DNA of 64,000 bases from Meandrina meandrites (lineage: Eukaryota; Cnidaria; Anthozoa; Scleractinia; Meandrinidae), in assembly GCA_963693305.1 (NCBI GenBank), contig OY855907.1, positions 38,323,356 through 38,387,355 of the forward strand, given 5' to 3'. The notes under the pieces were generated by a model. It saw only the letters and a list, made by a program, of their open reading frames with translations. It made no database searches and was not told the origin of the DNA. Within the stretch, counting starts at the first letter, position 1. Each line of letters opens with the position of its first letter. This document shows positions 45,121 through 56,644 of this stretch, in pieces. The position numbers and the translations under genes were made by a program.

Positions 45121-48100
45121 ATGGACGCGACTTTAGCTAGTTTCTTTCACTTTTTTCAAACAGTTAGAACGACAAGTATCGTTAAATACGCCTATTTATT
45201 GATAAGTTTATTTTCTTTGTTATCTAGTCGTACACTAGGAGATTCAAGAGGTAAGTAAGAAAACAAAATATTTGCAAAATATAACTGGTACTGAATCAAC
45301 CTGACACAACGCTGATGAACAAATCCTGTTCTGTTTGTGTTTCAGAATTCAAATATGTTACATGTGGAAGTGTTTTAAAGCTATATAATCCAAAACACAA
45401 TGTTCGGCTTCATTCTCATGAGGTTAAATATGGATCTGGTAGTGGACAACAGGTTTGTTTGTAGCTTGAGTTCGAGTGACTGCAAGATTACTTTTCTCTT
45501 GCTTGGTTTATTCCCAGCATGTTGCCCTGTTTTACTCGTATTTTATTTTTCAAGCGGAATTGTCGGTGGCAAAATCAGATCAACAGACTCTAGGAATCAG
45601 TATTTTCTTAACTTGTTTACTGCAAAGGTTGGACAACTGTAGTTGTATTAAAAATGGTACAGTGTAGTTCCTTCTAATCTAATCGCGTGTCTGTTTAAGC
45701 GCATGATGAAATCGTTCGGGTAAAGTTCAGATTGAGTTTAAACATTTCAAGGTTCACTTAGAAATTCAAATGGTGAGAAACACAAAAGGTTGACAGTTGG
45801 TATCCTGGATGAAGTTAAAAAAGAGGTGACGAAACGTAATGCACAGAAAGCTAAGAGCTTTAATAAACCACTTGCGCGTTCACGAAATGATTTAAATCTT
45901 CAATTTTAGATAATTTTTCCCCTTTATTGCTTTAGCGTAATATTTATGGCTCTTTTTGTGGCTAAAAAATATCTCAAAGCTGTCAGGTTTTGTAAGTTAA
46001 AATTTCAAATGAGGTGACTCAAACCGCGGTGCGTGGAAGTTTTTTATTCGTGCTTGAGGTTTGCGGCTGGTGGACTGGGGATAGATTTATACACGGAAAT
46101 TAAACTTTTGCGTGATGCACTCTCGTGCATGTATGTTCAGACTTCAATATTAGGAGATCGCAGTCAGCAACGCATGGAAACAGACCCTGGATTCAGTGCA
46201 GACTTTTTCCAACAATAATAGTTTCTGTGGCTAAAACTATACATGTAGTATAAACTACATAGGAAATTTCTTGCAGTGACTAGATTTCATCCCTCATTCT
46301 TGAATTGCTCTATGTTAGTGTGTATTTCATGTACACTGCACACATAAGATATGCCATGGTCCACAAAAGTCAAAAAAGTCATCTGAATGCTCCAGTGACT
46401 ACAATCATATACCAGTATGCTGAACATTTTTTAAAATCCATGCCAGCGTTGTTTGGCATATCCCACATAAATTGCAGCTTGGTTGATGTTTTTCTTTTAG
46501 TTGTAACAGTGCCTAGAAACCGTAGCCACCTGACAAAGTTTTTGACATCTTTTTGCAAGTTTTTGATTACTTTGATGAGTTTTATGGCTTTTGGTTGCTT
46601 TAAACTACCAATCAGATGCCTTGAAAAATAGAAGGTGGGGTATCAACTGTGTCATGATTCATTCTGAAACGTCAGAGTTTGAAAGGGTTTCAAACAACAT
46701 TTCGCACAAGCGATTATGCCAAGTTCAATTGGCAATAAATAAATTTTATGTGGAGAAAAATTTGGTCAAACATAACTTTTCGTACAGGAAATGCATTTAA
46801 AGATTTTTGTGAGACCTCACTTTCAGCCTTCTGTGTTTGTAAAACCGGTTTAAACTGAACATTTCACAGATTGTTTGTATGAACCGTTGTGGAATCGGAA
46901 GACACCAAACTAATCGAAAGCTTGTCAAAAGATGTCAAAAACTTAGTCAGGTGGCTATGGTTCGACGCGATTGACTGTAAAAGAATCCTTCTTACCTGCT
47001 TGGATAGCTGATCTATAATTCATTATTATTCATGCAACAGGTGTTAAGATTGGCTCATTAAAAAAATCTAAAATGCTTAAAATGGAAGATATTTCAGTAA
47101 ACACCATAGAGCAATATTGCTGGTTATTTTAGTACAGACCTGCTTGAATTTTTTTCCATGATCCCATTGCCATAGAAGGGAACAAGTTAACATAGTGCAT
47201 TTTCACATATTAATTTGTCTTTTAAAAATTTCAGGGTAACAAAGTGTGGTTCCAGAAAATGTCCATACTTCCCCCCACAGAGGGGATTGGAAATTCCTGG
47301 GGGTGGGAGGGGTCTCAATGGCCAAGCTTAAAGGAAATGTATGAAGCTTATTGGAATTTCCAGAGGGGTAGGGGATGTCTTAGGAAAAATCCCTTCCTTT
47401 GGGGAGGTATTAATAGTTTATGAAACTACACTTGTAATGTAGAAATGCAATTACAATCATCCTCAGAGACCCGGGGACAGTTAGTGGGGGCAAGGGAAAG
47501 TCAAAGCTGGCACCTCTGATCAGGTGTAAATGCAAAATTCCTGATGGATCTTGAAACCCCTTTGTAACATCTGAAATGATTTCCTGACTTTTTTTGGCAA
47601 TTATCTGATATAAATTAAAATGCAAGTTTTTTTTAGTATTATTTGTTCACACTTACAACAGTGGATTCAGGTTGAGTGTTCAACGGTCTCAGTTGTCAGT
47701 TCACTGTCACAGTTGATAGATTACGTTGTGAGGCAAAATGACAGGCGTTGCTAATAGCAACGTTGTGTAGGAGAAAGTGCTTTTCCCAGACAGAAAATGG
47801 CTCTCTGGCTTAAATTAAAATTAAATTATGGCTGGCGAAACCAATGATGTATATGAACACACAAAAGTGACTCTTAAAGTTACTGCTCACTGATTGGGCA
47901 GAATGACACAAAGGATTTTTTCTCCCAGTCAGGAGGCAGCATTCTGAGAGCTGTTTTAAACTGGCCTGGCGAGACTCTTTCCCCAGGGCTCCACGCTTTC
48001 ACTCCACTAACTGCCCCTGGGTCCCCGAGGATGTATTACAACATGCCATAACAATGTCAAATTACATTAGAAATACCGGCTGTTTAAAATATTATTTTGG

Positions 48101-50522
48101 ATGTTTTAGTCTGTTACAGGGGTGGAGAGTGTAGACGATGGCAACAGTTACTGGGTGCTGAGAGGGAAAACAGATGCTCCATGTAAACGAGGGTAAAACA
48201 CACCACCATACAGTAATTTAAATACCGTAATGATTCGATTTAGCGCCCGGGGCGCTTATTTACTTTTGGCACCTCAAGGGAGGGCGCTTATTCGGGACAG
48301 GGTGCTTATTTAATTTTTTGAGAAACAACCAAATGTTCACAACAAAACTATCAATAACAGAAACTGTAAGAGTAACAAATTGTTCATTTAGCAGTAAATA
48401 TATACCGTGGATCGTAAAGAGATTATACATGTACGGTACGATGAATGTGAATGAGTTTATCTACGGTACCTAACAATAACAAAAACTGTAAGAATGGGGG
48501 CGCTTATTAGAATGGGGGCGCTTACTGGAATAGGGGCGCTTATTTACAAAAACACATTCGAATGGGGGTGCTTATTCGGAAGGGGGCGCTTATTGGAAGG
48601 AGGGTGCTAAATCGAATCATTACGGTAGTACATTTGAAACCTTCAAGAACCAACATGTTGACGGTGGAACTTTATCACATACATGACCTGTTTAGGTCAT
48701 TCCCCCAAAAAAGAACTGAACATAGATTTTCAACCAAACTTTTCCTATTGGTTGATTACCTAAAGGGAAGTTAAATTGTGAAATAAAAAGGGGGGTCACC
48801 ACATTCGTTTAGGAGCAGGAAGACCTTGTATTTACCACATAATTCCTTATAATTCCATTACGAATACTGCCAAACAGAAATTGATCTGTATTCATTTTAT
48901 AGAAAGAGTTTGATTGTTACACCCAAAATACGTGAAAGAATTGATAGGTCCCCATACTTGTTTACGAGAAATTGACGATTTATTTCTCTCGCGGACTAAG
49001 TTGCATAGAAAAAAGCTGCCATTTTGTTTATGTGCATGCGCTAATGGCACAAGAATTCGTGCGCAGTAAGGATGCGCAATGCAAAACAGAGGAATGACCT
49101 TAAAGGTGGTAGCACATCACGTGCATGTTAATCCTTACATCAGTATTAATACATGTATATCCCATGATCTTGACGCAATGTTTGTTTTTGCAGGAGCCCT
49201 GTCAAGTGTGGAAGCACAATAAGATTACAACACTTGGCCACCAAACGCAATCTTCACAGCCACCACTTCCAGTCACCAATCTCTCATAACCAGGAAGTGA
49301 GTGCATTTGGTGAGAATGGCCAGGGTGATGAAGGCGATCACTGGTCTGTTGTTTGTGCAACAAAGTTTTGGGAGCGGCAAGATAAAGTCAGATTCAAACA
49401 CTCGGCCACTAAAGCGTAAGTGACTAAAATTAATGAACTGACAAACACATGTAAATTCCAGTGGCTGCAGATTTATTAGTTATGACATTGTTGATTTATT
49501 TTGTATACCGTAGTTAACTTTGAGGTGAAAAAGAAAACAGTAATTTACTGCAACTTTTAAAAACATGTGCAGTCTGCTTAAGGTGTGGATAAACATGAAT
49601 TCGAGTGAAATTTAAGAGGTTTAAAGAAGAGATACATGAAAGAAAATAATTTTTGGAACACCACCAGACAGTTGATCCCCACGCAAGAGCACCCGAGGTT
49701 GTCAGGGGACTGTTTGGGTGTCCATCTACTAATTTTTAACTTCAAATTCTAATTTAAAATCACATTACATCTTTAATATTTCTTCTTTCTCCAAATTTTA
49801 CTAATACTTTGAGAAAAACTCTCTCTTCCCAAACATCCCCAAAAATCACCAAAAAAATTACAAAAGTAAACACTGCTAAACATAGCTTTGTGAGATGAAC
49901 TAAGAGTTTTTGGAATGCTTGAAACGGGAGCGAGATATTCGCATTAAACCCAAGTTAAGTGGTGGAAAAACAGGCTTCAGGTGAACCCCCGCCTTAATCT
50001 ATGGTTGCATTTTCGTTGTTATATTCCTGTAGGTATCTGCATATAACTGGTGATCAGTTTGGCCGACCCATTCATGGACAAAGAGAAGTCAGTGGATATA
50101 GTTATCCAGAAGCAGGCAATGAATGGAAGGCAACGGTAAGGCATGTAATGATTAGCAGCTCATAACACAGCAGCAGTCTGACCATTCGGCTATTTACTCT
50201 GAAGAGTTAAGCTCAGAACTGCTGAGAAAAATTCCTGCTGTGACACCCCTGATCACCCTAAACCACTTGGCACCGGTGTAGGTGTCCTCAAACTTGGTTA
50301 ATCATTTAAAAATATTTTTCCTCAACTAGCTTTTTAAGGTGAAAATTTCATAGAAAAAGGGATATTCACACAGAACTCATTGGGTTGTACTTAATGTACT
50401 GAGTTTAGTGACAAAGGTCAAGTGCACAGGACATTCACAGATTCTTTATGTAACTTTTTTCATGCCTGATATGCTTTCTATTTATGTTTCAGGAGGGAAT
50501 TTATGTGAAACCTTCCAACTGA
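45121..50522 (+). CDS. SDF2: SDF2-like secreted MIR-domain protein
   Basis: Six exons join in phase into 224 residues: 45121-45250, 45346-45452, 48110-48192, 49194-49415, 50033-50135, 50493-50522. Residues 1-42 contain a signal segment ([18 protein letters not shown]). The mature part is three MIR repeats: [15 protein letters not shown]...[36 protein letters not shown], and [20 protein letters not shown]. Human SDF2 has 211 residues. It works in the ER lumen in chaperone complexes (with ERdj3) supporting folding and quality control. The protein ends EGIYVKPSN with no KDEL-like ER-retention signal, unlike SDF2L1, which ends HDEL. Three introns carry recognisable MITEs. Expected regulation by ER stress is not visible in the sequence. 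Confidence 0.94.
46500..46990. mobile_element. MITE copy B (paralog at 28040-28455)
   Basis: Ends AACCGTAGCCACCTGACAAA with TTTTTGACATC on the left and GATGTCAAAAACTTAGTCAG with GTGGCTATGGTT on the right. Interior shared with copy A in reverse (GGGTTTCAAACAACATTTCG). Located in SDF2 intron 2. Confidence 0.8.
47243..47415. repeat. Dispersed repeat with TTCCAGAAAATGTCCAT start
   Basis: GTTCCAGAAAATGTCCATAC and CCCCCACAGAGGGG here resemble 13180-13330 (TTCCAGAAAATACCCATTCT, CCCCCTAGAGAGGG). Partial inverted similarity at the right end (GGAATTTCCAGAGGGG). Ends unresolved. SDF2 intron 2. Confidence 0.4.
48223..48627. mobile_element. 405-bp MITE with internal GGGGGCGCTTATT repeats
   Basis: Terminal inverted repeat TACCGTAATGATTCGATTTA at 48223-48242, complementary to the right end at 48608-48627. 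The interior has at least six variants of GGGGCGCTTATT, mostly near the right end. It begins 30 bp after the exon 3 donor of SDF2. Confidence 0.85.
49582..49993. mobile_element. TTAA-flanked MITE, copy 2 (complete)
   Basis: Flanked by TTAA at 49578-49581 and 49994-49997. Left end GGTGTGGATAAAC, right end GTGAACCCCCGCC; the right end is complementary to the left end of copy 1 (15990). Ends only 39 bp before SDF2 exon 5. TTAA duplication suggests piggyBac-type mobilisation. Confidence 0.8.
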
Positions 50523-50691
50523 TTATCAATGAACAGGATTCTGCTGTGCACCCTAACACAGATGTACACCTGAGCAATGGGCTTGAGCTCACACAGACAC
50601 TACCTGACAATTTTATAAAGCATCAATTTGTAGCTTGGACTGAGTATTTTTAACATAGGACATAATAATTATTGTTAGAAAAGTCCTCAAC

Positions 50692-50697
50692 AATAAA
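50692..50697 (+). terminator. Polyadenylation signal of SDF2
   Basis: AATAAA 170 bp after the SDF2 stop codon. Confidence 0.65.
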
Positions 50698-51369
50698 GAA
50701 CTACTTAACTAGCAGAAGGTGTGGATGTTTGCAAGTTTGGGTTTTCATTTCAGGAATCTTAGCTGATTGGGTTTTGAAAATATGACACAAAATAATTTGC
50801 AGGTTTTTGATTGTGAGTTACTCTCTTTTTTTGTAACTAAAATTTGCGAAATGTTAATATATTTTGAAAATGGTATAATTTTGTGTGTTGAAAATCTGTA
50901 AATACAATACAATTACCGGCAGATGTTTTTAACTTTTCTAAACGGCAAAACTAGCCAGTAAAACGAAAAAAAAAACCTGCACTAGCCAAATGTGCAATGC
51001 TAATGACAGTTTGATTAACAGTACATATGTATGGTTTTCACGTGGTATACAGATCTAGACACCAAACAGTTGTAATTGATTCCCCAATATATTCCAAAAC
51101 GGAGATGTCATAAGCTATGATCTAAGAATATTTTTAGCCTAAAATCGGCAGAAAAATAAGAACGCACATTTAGTCGAGGTCGTCGAAACGTCGGGAAGTA
51201 ATGTCGTTTGTTTTAACGTGTCTGTGTATTACCAAATCATTGTTAATATGAATATTCAACCTGGGCCAGAAAAACAACATTCTTATAAAAACAGTGTTAC
51301 TGTATGCAATGAAAGGGAAGGAGTAAGCCATTCTCCCCTGTTTTCCCAAGACTCGTTTCAGTCAAGGCA

Positions 51370-51920
51370 ACTATAAAATCTCAGAATCTTTAAAACAAAT
51401 CAAGATCATTGTGATGTCATGGCAAGATCATATATTAAGTCAAAGATACTTTATTTTGGACCTTCTGAGGCAAATATCTCAAAAATTACTCGGTGAAAGT
51501 TTTTGTTGTTGACACTTTTTTTCTAGTTGACAAAAGGGACATTTGTCCAAATGTTTTAAACAATCGGTAGGTAGGATTCGGAGCTATGCTATTTTTTCAT
51601 AAATTTAAGGTTGCTCTGAACCCCACCTACGGAATTTTTTAAAAAATTTGTTAGATGGTTTGTTTTGTCCATTAGACAAAAATATCTCAAAAACAAAACT
51701 TTCACCGAGTAGTTTTTAAGATGTTAGCCTCGAATGATCAAAAATAAGGTATCTTTGACCACTTTTGTCGTAACCATGGCAATGAATTTTGACGTCACAG
51801 CGACTTTAATTTGTTCATTGATAAAACATTTCCAAAGTTGTACTAAAAGTTTTGCGTCGACATTGTTGGTGTAGCTAAAACATAATGCAAAATACTGTAA
51901 TATCTAATCCACAACGAGCT
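51370..51920. repeat. Inverted-repeat element
   Basis: Left arm GTCAAAGATACTTTATTTTG and TCAAAAATTACTCGGTGAAA; right arm TTTCACCGAGTAGTTTTTAA and AATAAGGTATCTTTGACC. The outer parts are also inverted (GTGATGTCATGGCAAG versus CATGGCAATGAATTTTGACGT). The right edge is GAGCTACCTTAA and an inner TTAAGGTTGCTC occurs at 51606, so a TTAA-type origin is possible. Confidence 0.65.
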
Positions 51921-51951
51921 ACCTTAATATTCAAAACGATCTTCAGCGCTA

Positions 51952-53443
51952 TTAAACTGTATTGTATGATGGGATCATATTTTCTTCTCTTACAGTGATA
52001 GCAGAAGGTCTTGAAAGAGTAAAACATTTCAAAGGTATAAAGATTTCAGCTTGTACTAGAATGCTCAGCTTTAAGCAGCTGCTGACTTGAGTCTCGGTGA
52101 ACGTGGTGTTGTAGAATAGTACGCACAGGTAAACTGGCCCCGGGTTGTCATACTCGAAACAAAATGGCTGCAGCTTCTTATCTGTAGAGAAAAGGACGAT
52201 ATTCAGTTTTAAAATGTGATTGGCGGGGGTGCGTGAACTGCGAGTCACAATTCTTCCATGCTCAGTTAAAAATGATAAAAACAAATAGCAACCTCCATAC
52301 CTGAGAATGTGTCATTGATGTAGAGCTCTCCACCCACAGAAAGTGTAAATGGCAGAACCTTTAATATGTTAAAACGATATAAAAATAATTAACAATTAGA
52401 TTATTCGCTCTCAATTTCTATGAGGTGATAGTTGATGAGGCCGCAGGCCGAATCAACTATCACCTCATAGAAATTGAGAGCGAATAATCTAATTGTTTTA
52501 GTAGAATTCTAACTGAAATAAACGCAAATAATGGTTTCTAATTATTTTTCTACGCATTATCGAAGTATTAAACGCTTTAACAAAATCGCACGCATTGAAT
52601 TGTCCTTGGTAAATTTGCAGTTGTTTACGCGCGTGCACCCGTTTTTCAATAATTTCAAGCTTTTAAAGTCAAGAAACCGCTAATGTCCTTCTTTTAGTCT
52701 TCTCGGGAATTTTTTTATCCATTTACATCTAAACTTCCTCCCAAAACTTCGGAAAAACGATAAAAACGTCGCATTTTGTGGACGACCTTCGGCAACTGCA
52801 CACTAATGGCTGATAGTGTTCAATAGCTCAGCCAATCACATTGCAGCATTTGCATTAGTGTACTAGCAGAATTCTACTAATGATATTTAGAGCCTGTAAT
52901 TACAGACAAGAGGACTAATATTTAACAAGACTTATTAACGAGAGGTTGATCATGGTTCTTACATTCTGTGTATCCACGCTTGACACATTAACACAAACTG
53001 TGAAAAAAGGAGAGTAAAATAAATTGTCCCGTTAGATCTTTGTCGATTTAGAATACCTCGCGAGTTTATACGCGCGCGCGTAAACACGTTGTCGCACGTT
53101 CTGGCATCTTGCGCGCGCGCGTGAAGGTATAGTAAGGTATTTTTGAGTGGGGGGTTTTAATAGCAGATTTTTTTCTTACCTGTGCTACTAAATCTGAATA
53201 CAGAGATCGGCTGACAGCAAGAGAATGTCGAATTGCTGTTGCGAAACTCACAACCCTCGTTGCAGGGATTTGCCGAGCTAATCGAATCTGAAAAATAATT
53301 ACGCACTTAGACACAACGCGAGTCACAAGATTACGAACAAATAAGCGAATTTACTGACCGATAGCGTTCAGCTTGAAACTTGCTGCGTGGGCAAGAACCA
53401 TCATGACTCCACACAGAAAAAGATTTTCCTTGTGGAAATACAT
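51952..53443 (-). CDS. Secreted DUF4773-like protein, gene C
   Basis: Five exons join in phase into 171 residues: 53359-53443, 53180-53287, 52963-52997, 52301-52358, 51952-52181. Exon 1 supplies a hydrophobic N-terminus (LFLCGVMMVLAHAASF) likely to be a signal peptide. Exon 2 has CNEGCEF...FSCCQP. The 35-nt exon 3 reads VCVNVSSVDTQN. The 58-nt exon 4 reads VLPFTLSVGGELYINDTFSG. The last exon has QPFCFEY, VYLCVLFYNTTF, SSCLKLSI and PLKCFTL before the stop. The cysteine order and the beta-strand-like L-x-Y/W-I-N-x-T-x-S motif match my memory of Pfam DUF4773, a metazoan secreted domain of unknown function. It is the shortest of the three local paralogs, lacks the Pro-rich NPPPLC form, and has no long tail. 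Function unknown. Confidence 0.75.
52391..52497. repeat. 107-bp near-perfect palindrome
   Basis: AACAATTAGATTATTCGCTC at the left is exactly complementary to the right end; the arms are about 46 bp with a short centre (GAGGCCGCAGGCC). It lies 33 bp upstream of exon 4 of gene C and abuts the MITE at 52498. Confidence 0.9.
52498..52880. mobile_element. 383-bp MITE with TTAGTAGAATTCT ends
   Basis: Perfect 13-bp terminal inverted repeat TTAGTAGAATTCT / AGAATTCTACTAA. It lies in intron 3 of gene C, immediately next to the palindrome, so the two may be one composite element. Confidence 0.7.
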
Positions 53444-54521
53444 CTAGACGCGATTTGATGGAGAAAATAAAATAAAAAATAATTTACGTGGAAGACCTTT
53501 CAACTTTTAGACACCGCCGAGCCGAGACAGCTTCTATTTCATAAAGTTTCTAGTTACTTCCGGTCCTGGACTGTAAAAGCTGATTGGTCAAGGAAGCTAA
53601 CGGTAGGAGGGGAACATCCCTGTATAAAAGTAAAGTTTGATGAGGAGGGGGAGGGCTCTAACGCTTATACGGCACTTTCACTAGTGCCCTTTTCTGTACG
53701 CGTATTAGCAAAGTCCTGTCAGTGACACAGCCAACTGACTACTTTTAGTCAGGAAACTCTCAAAAAACGATTTCATTCCAGTCTCTAATGTACCGCCCAA
53801 ACCGACCTTGTGGGGGAGGGGCGGGAGCTTGGAAATACCATTTGCGACGTTATAGCCTTTCTTTCAATTCAGATTTTTCAATTATTAGCCGTTTTCAGAC
53901 TGCTTGAGTGAGGAAACCTCGTTCAAAGCATGCAAAAGTGAGCATGGTTTGAATTGGGCCGCTACACACATTCATGCATGCGTAGCGTTAAAAAATGGCC
54001 GATTTTCCAGTAGAAATCAAATGGTTAAACTGATCAACAAAAATCTCGCACGCTCTTTATCTCTTGTTAGCGCTGGAAGGGAACGAAAAGCTCTCCAAAT
54101 CTATGCAAAGTCTTGCTGTTTGAAACTGGTTAAACAAAAAAGAACAGCGAGTGCAATGATTTAAGGGAACAAGTTAAACGATTTCGCTGACATAAGAGCA
54201 AACTTTCACATTACAGCTTGAATGATTGCATTTTATTACCCTTTGCAAGCGGTTTTGGCAAAATTACATTGAATGCAGTTTCAGTTCATATACCACACTA
54301 AATTGTTTACCCGTCAAATACATAAATGAATCCCAGTACTTATTATGAAAATGATATTTTATGTTCACAGCCTGTGCCTTGCTTAGACCTACATAAAATC
54401 ATTTCTTTAGTCTCAGAGTTCAAACTAACTCGGGCCTCTACTCCCGTGATCATGCGACCGATTTGTTCTAACAACTCATCCGAAAACCATTTTAACAACA
54501 ATCTGTTAATCACACATTTTT
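53444..54521. other. Intergenic stretch between gene C and the Harbinger element
   Basis: Upstream flank of gene C, then AT-rich DNA. The open frames at 53904-54164 and 54326-54553 have no recognisable domain or splice context, and I see nothing else supportable. Confidence 0.5.
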
Positions 54522-54782
54522 TGGGTTCACACTACACACTAAGTCTGTCTTAGCCTAAGTCAAGCCAAGTCATCCTAAGTCCGCTTAAGCGTTCAGACAT
54601 ATATTTGAAGACAAATTCTTTCCGTGCAAAACTGTCATCATTTAATAGCGATAAAAATTATCGCTAATGATGACATATCGTATCGTCTTAAATTTCGTGA
54701 GGTAGTCACGATCCATTTTAGCGACGAAATTGAGATTCGTGAGGTAGTCACGATCCTTTTTAGCGACGAAATTTAGACCAAA

Positions 54783-54947
54783 ATGAGACCGAGAAGCCGT
54801 AAAATCGCTGTAATTGCGACTGTTGTCTGTTTATTAAATTTACAACGCTTGATCAGCCAAATAACCTTACGAAATCTTATGTTCCTTCGTGAAAGAATGA
54901 TGGAAGATTTTCTCCAAGAGAGTGAAAGCTTGTTTTTTAAGCGATGA
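54783..54947 (+). pseudogene. N-terminal remnant of Harbinger transposase
   Basis: A 54-residue frame beginning MRPRSRKIAVIATVVCLL and ending at TGA (54945). The basic N-terminus followed by hydrophobic and Leu/Arg helices resembles the start of cnidarian HARBI1-like proteins. It has no splice donor that clearly joins it to the downstream remnant. Confidence 0.4.
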
Positions 54948-55726
54948 CGTCATTTTATGACGTCATCGGTTAATGCTGTAAACCGAAAAAGCGATGGAAT
55001 TTATGGAATTTTTGGTGTGATAATTACTCCCCGAATTGAACCGAAGAGTAATGGGAACTAGGTGCATTGTTTGTATTCTTTTTGAGATCCGCCATCTTGT
55101 TTTTTGGCAAAGGAAGATATTTTTTTGCAGCTTGTATCATCACCGATCGGCAAACCTTATTTCATTTGTAGCTGTTAAATTGAGATTTCGAGTCTGGAGT
55201 GAGTGTTGCACTTTATCAGTTATCGAATAAATTTGGCATAAAGTTAAGAAGTGATGTCTGTCGTGACTGCAGACGAAGCAACCGATTATTAGCAGTTTTG
55301 AAACATCTGTTGAAAAGGTGAGCCATCGTAAACCTTTTTTTAAGCGATGACGATGACGTGATCGATTAATCTCGCCGTGCGAGTGGACAGGATCTGTTGT
55401 TGTCTGTTGCCTGTTGTGATTAACCGATCTGTAGAACCGAATACTGGGAAAAGAAATCAAGTCAACTCAACAAGAAATCGTCGCATAGAACTCAAAGCAA
55501 AATACTCCTGGGCCGTTAGAAAGGACTAATATAAAGCATAAACGAAAGAAACAAATTATATTTGATGCGTTCTATAAGATTTAGTAAACAGAAATCTCTC
55601 CATTCTTTAAAACAAAAGGTGTAAACAATTTTAGACAGCGTTTGACCTTGCATCGTATATCGTATGTCACGCCAAGATAACGCAATTTTTGTTGAACAAT
55701 CAACAATCATTCAGCACAGAAGTTGT

Positions 55727-55795
55727 TAGCCTGCGCCGCAGACGAAACTAAACCCTTGGTTAACCGGGGTTAGATTACGTCTGCGACGCAGGCTA
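55727..55795. mobile_element. 69-bp fold-back element with perfect 9-bp duplication
   Basis: Starts TAGCCTGCGCCGCAGACG and ends CGTCTGCGACGCAGGCTA. Flanked by identical AGAAGTTGT at 55718-55726 and 55796-55804. It inserted into the Harbinger element, so it is younger. The 9-bp duplication points to a Mutator-like transposase acting in trans. Confidence 0.9.
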
Positions 55796-55865
55796 AGAAG
55801 TTGTCAGTTACTTTTATTTACCCTAATGTTTTGAAAAATGTCCTGAAAATTATCAAAGACCCCTT

Positions 55866-56201
55866 GTGAAACGTCATCGCTTCTGCATGCATCGCGTGCC
55901 GTTTATTCTGACCGGCGTACTTTTGAGCGTTCGCCGAAGACGACGTAATTTTCGACACATGGGCAGAAGAGCGTGGGCCTGGCCAAGACCGCAGAATTGG
56001 TTTGATGTAATGCTAGCATCGCCTCGGCTGAATGTTCTTTGGAAACCAAACTTTCGAATGGAACGTGAAACGTTTGATGAACTTTGCCGAATTCTTCGTG
56101 GTGATCTGGTGAGACAGGAAACGAGATTGCGAAAGCCCTGGCGAAAGCCTGTATCTGTGGAGAAGCGTGTTGTTGCAAGCCACGCAACTTACGTCGGATA
56201 A
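55866..56201 (+). pseudogene. HARBI1-like transposase fragment
   Basis: The frame encodes RPQNWFDVMLASPRLNVLW then PNFRMERETFDELCRILR and VSVEKRVVAS, which is the N-terminal region of PIF/Harbinger nuclease (HARBI1-like) proteins. After EKRVVAS the family sequence is lost and a stop follows at 56199. The DDE catalytic core is missing, so the gene is truncated and dead. Confidence 0.75.
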
Positions 56202-56644
56202 GGTGGAAAGTCCGTAGCGTAATTGCCTTCAAACGTTTCGTCCTCTCGGCGATACATGTTCCGTGATTCTTGTTCGTGGCAGAGAAGAAGCTAGCCGTGT
56301 CGTGATTTTTTTGGTTTTCGTGCCTAACGCGGGAATCTCTATCTGATAAAACTCCGCGCTTTTGAATTTTTTTTGTTATCAGGTTTCTTAAGTCAGCCTT
56401 AAGTCATGTTTGAAACAGACTTAAGAACTGCTTAAATCGTTTGAGTTTGCCGACACTAAGACAGAAATTACACTTTTGTGACTTAGCGGTTCAGACCTGT
56501 CATTTTCACTAAGTCGACTTAAGAGATTACTAAGTCAGACTTAGTGGTCTAATGTGAACCCACCTATTATCTAACTTTACAAGCTTGCTTACATGAGAAA
56601 TAATCATATTTAAAGCTAGATCGTGTTTTAGTCACTAATACATG

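Larger units (their letters stand above)
50523..51951. other. Intergenic stretch after SDF2
   Basis: Converging 3' flanks of SDF2 and the first DUF4773-like gene. It holds the SDF2 polyadenylation signal and an inverted-repeat element at 51370-51920. No other gene is supported. Confidence 0.6.
54522..56562. mobile_element. Decayed PIF/Harbinger DNA transposon
   Basis: Ends GGGTTCACACTACACACTAA (from 54523) and, inverted, GGGTTCACATTAGACCACTA (from 56561). Both ends carry several subterminal TAAGTC/CTTAAGTC repeats, likely transposase-binding sites. Inside are two transposase remnants (54783-54947 and 55866-56201), a 46-bp tandem duplication with TCGTGAGGTAGTCACGATCC (about 54697-54783) and a later fold-back insertion (55727-55795). 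No convincing 3-bp target duplication was found at the exact ends. Confidence 0.75.

Noticed and set aside
55866..56201. Domesticated HARBI1 host gene
   Set aside because: The frame stops before the DDE core and lies between transposon terminal repeats, so it is a dead transposase.
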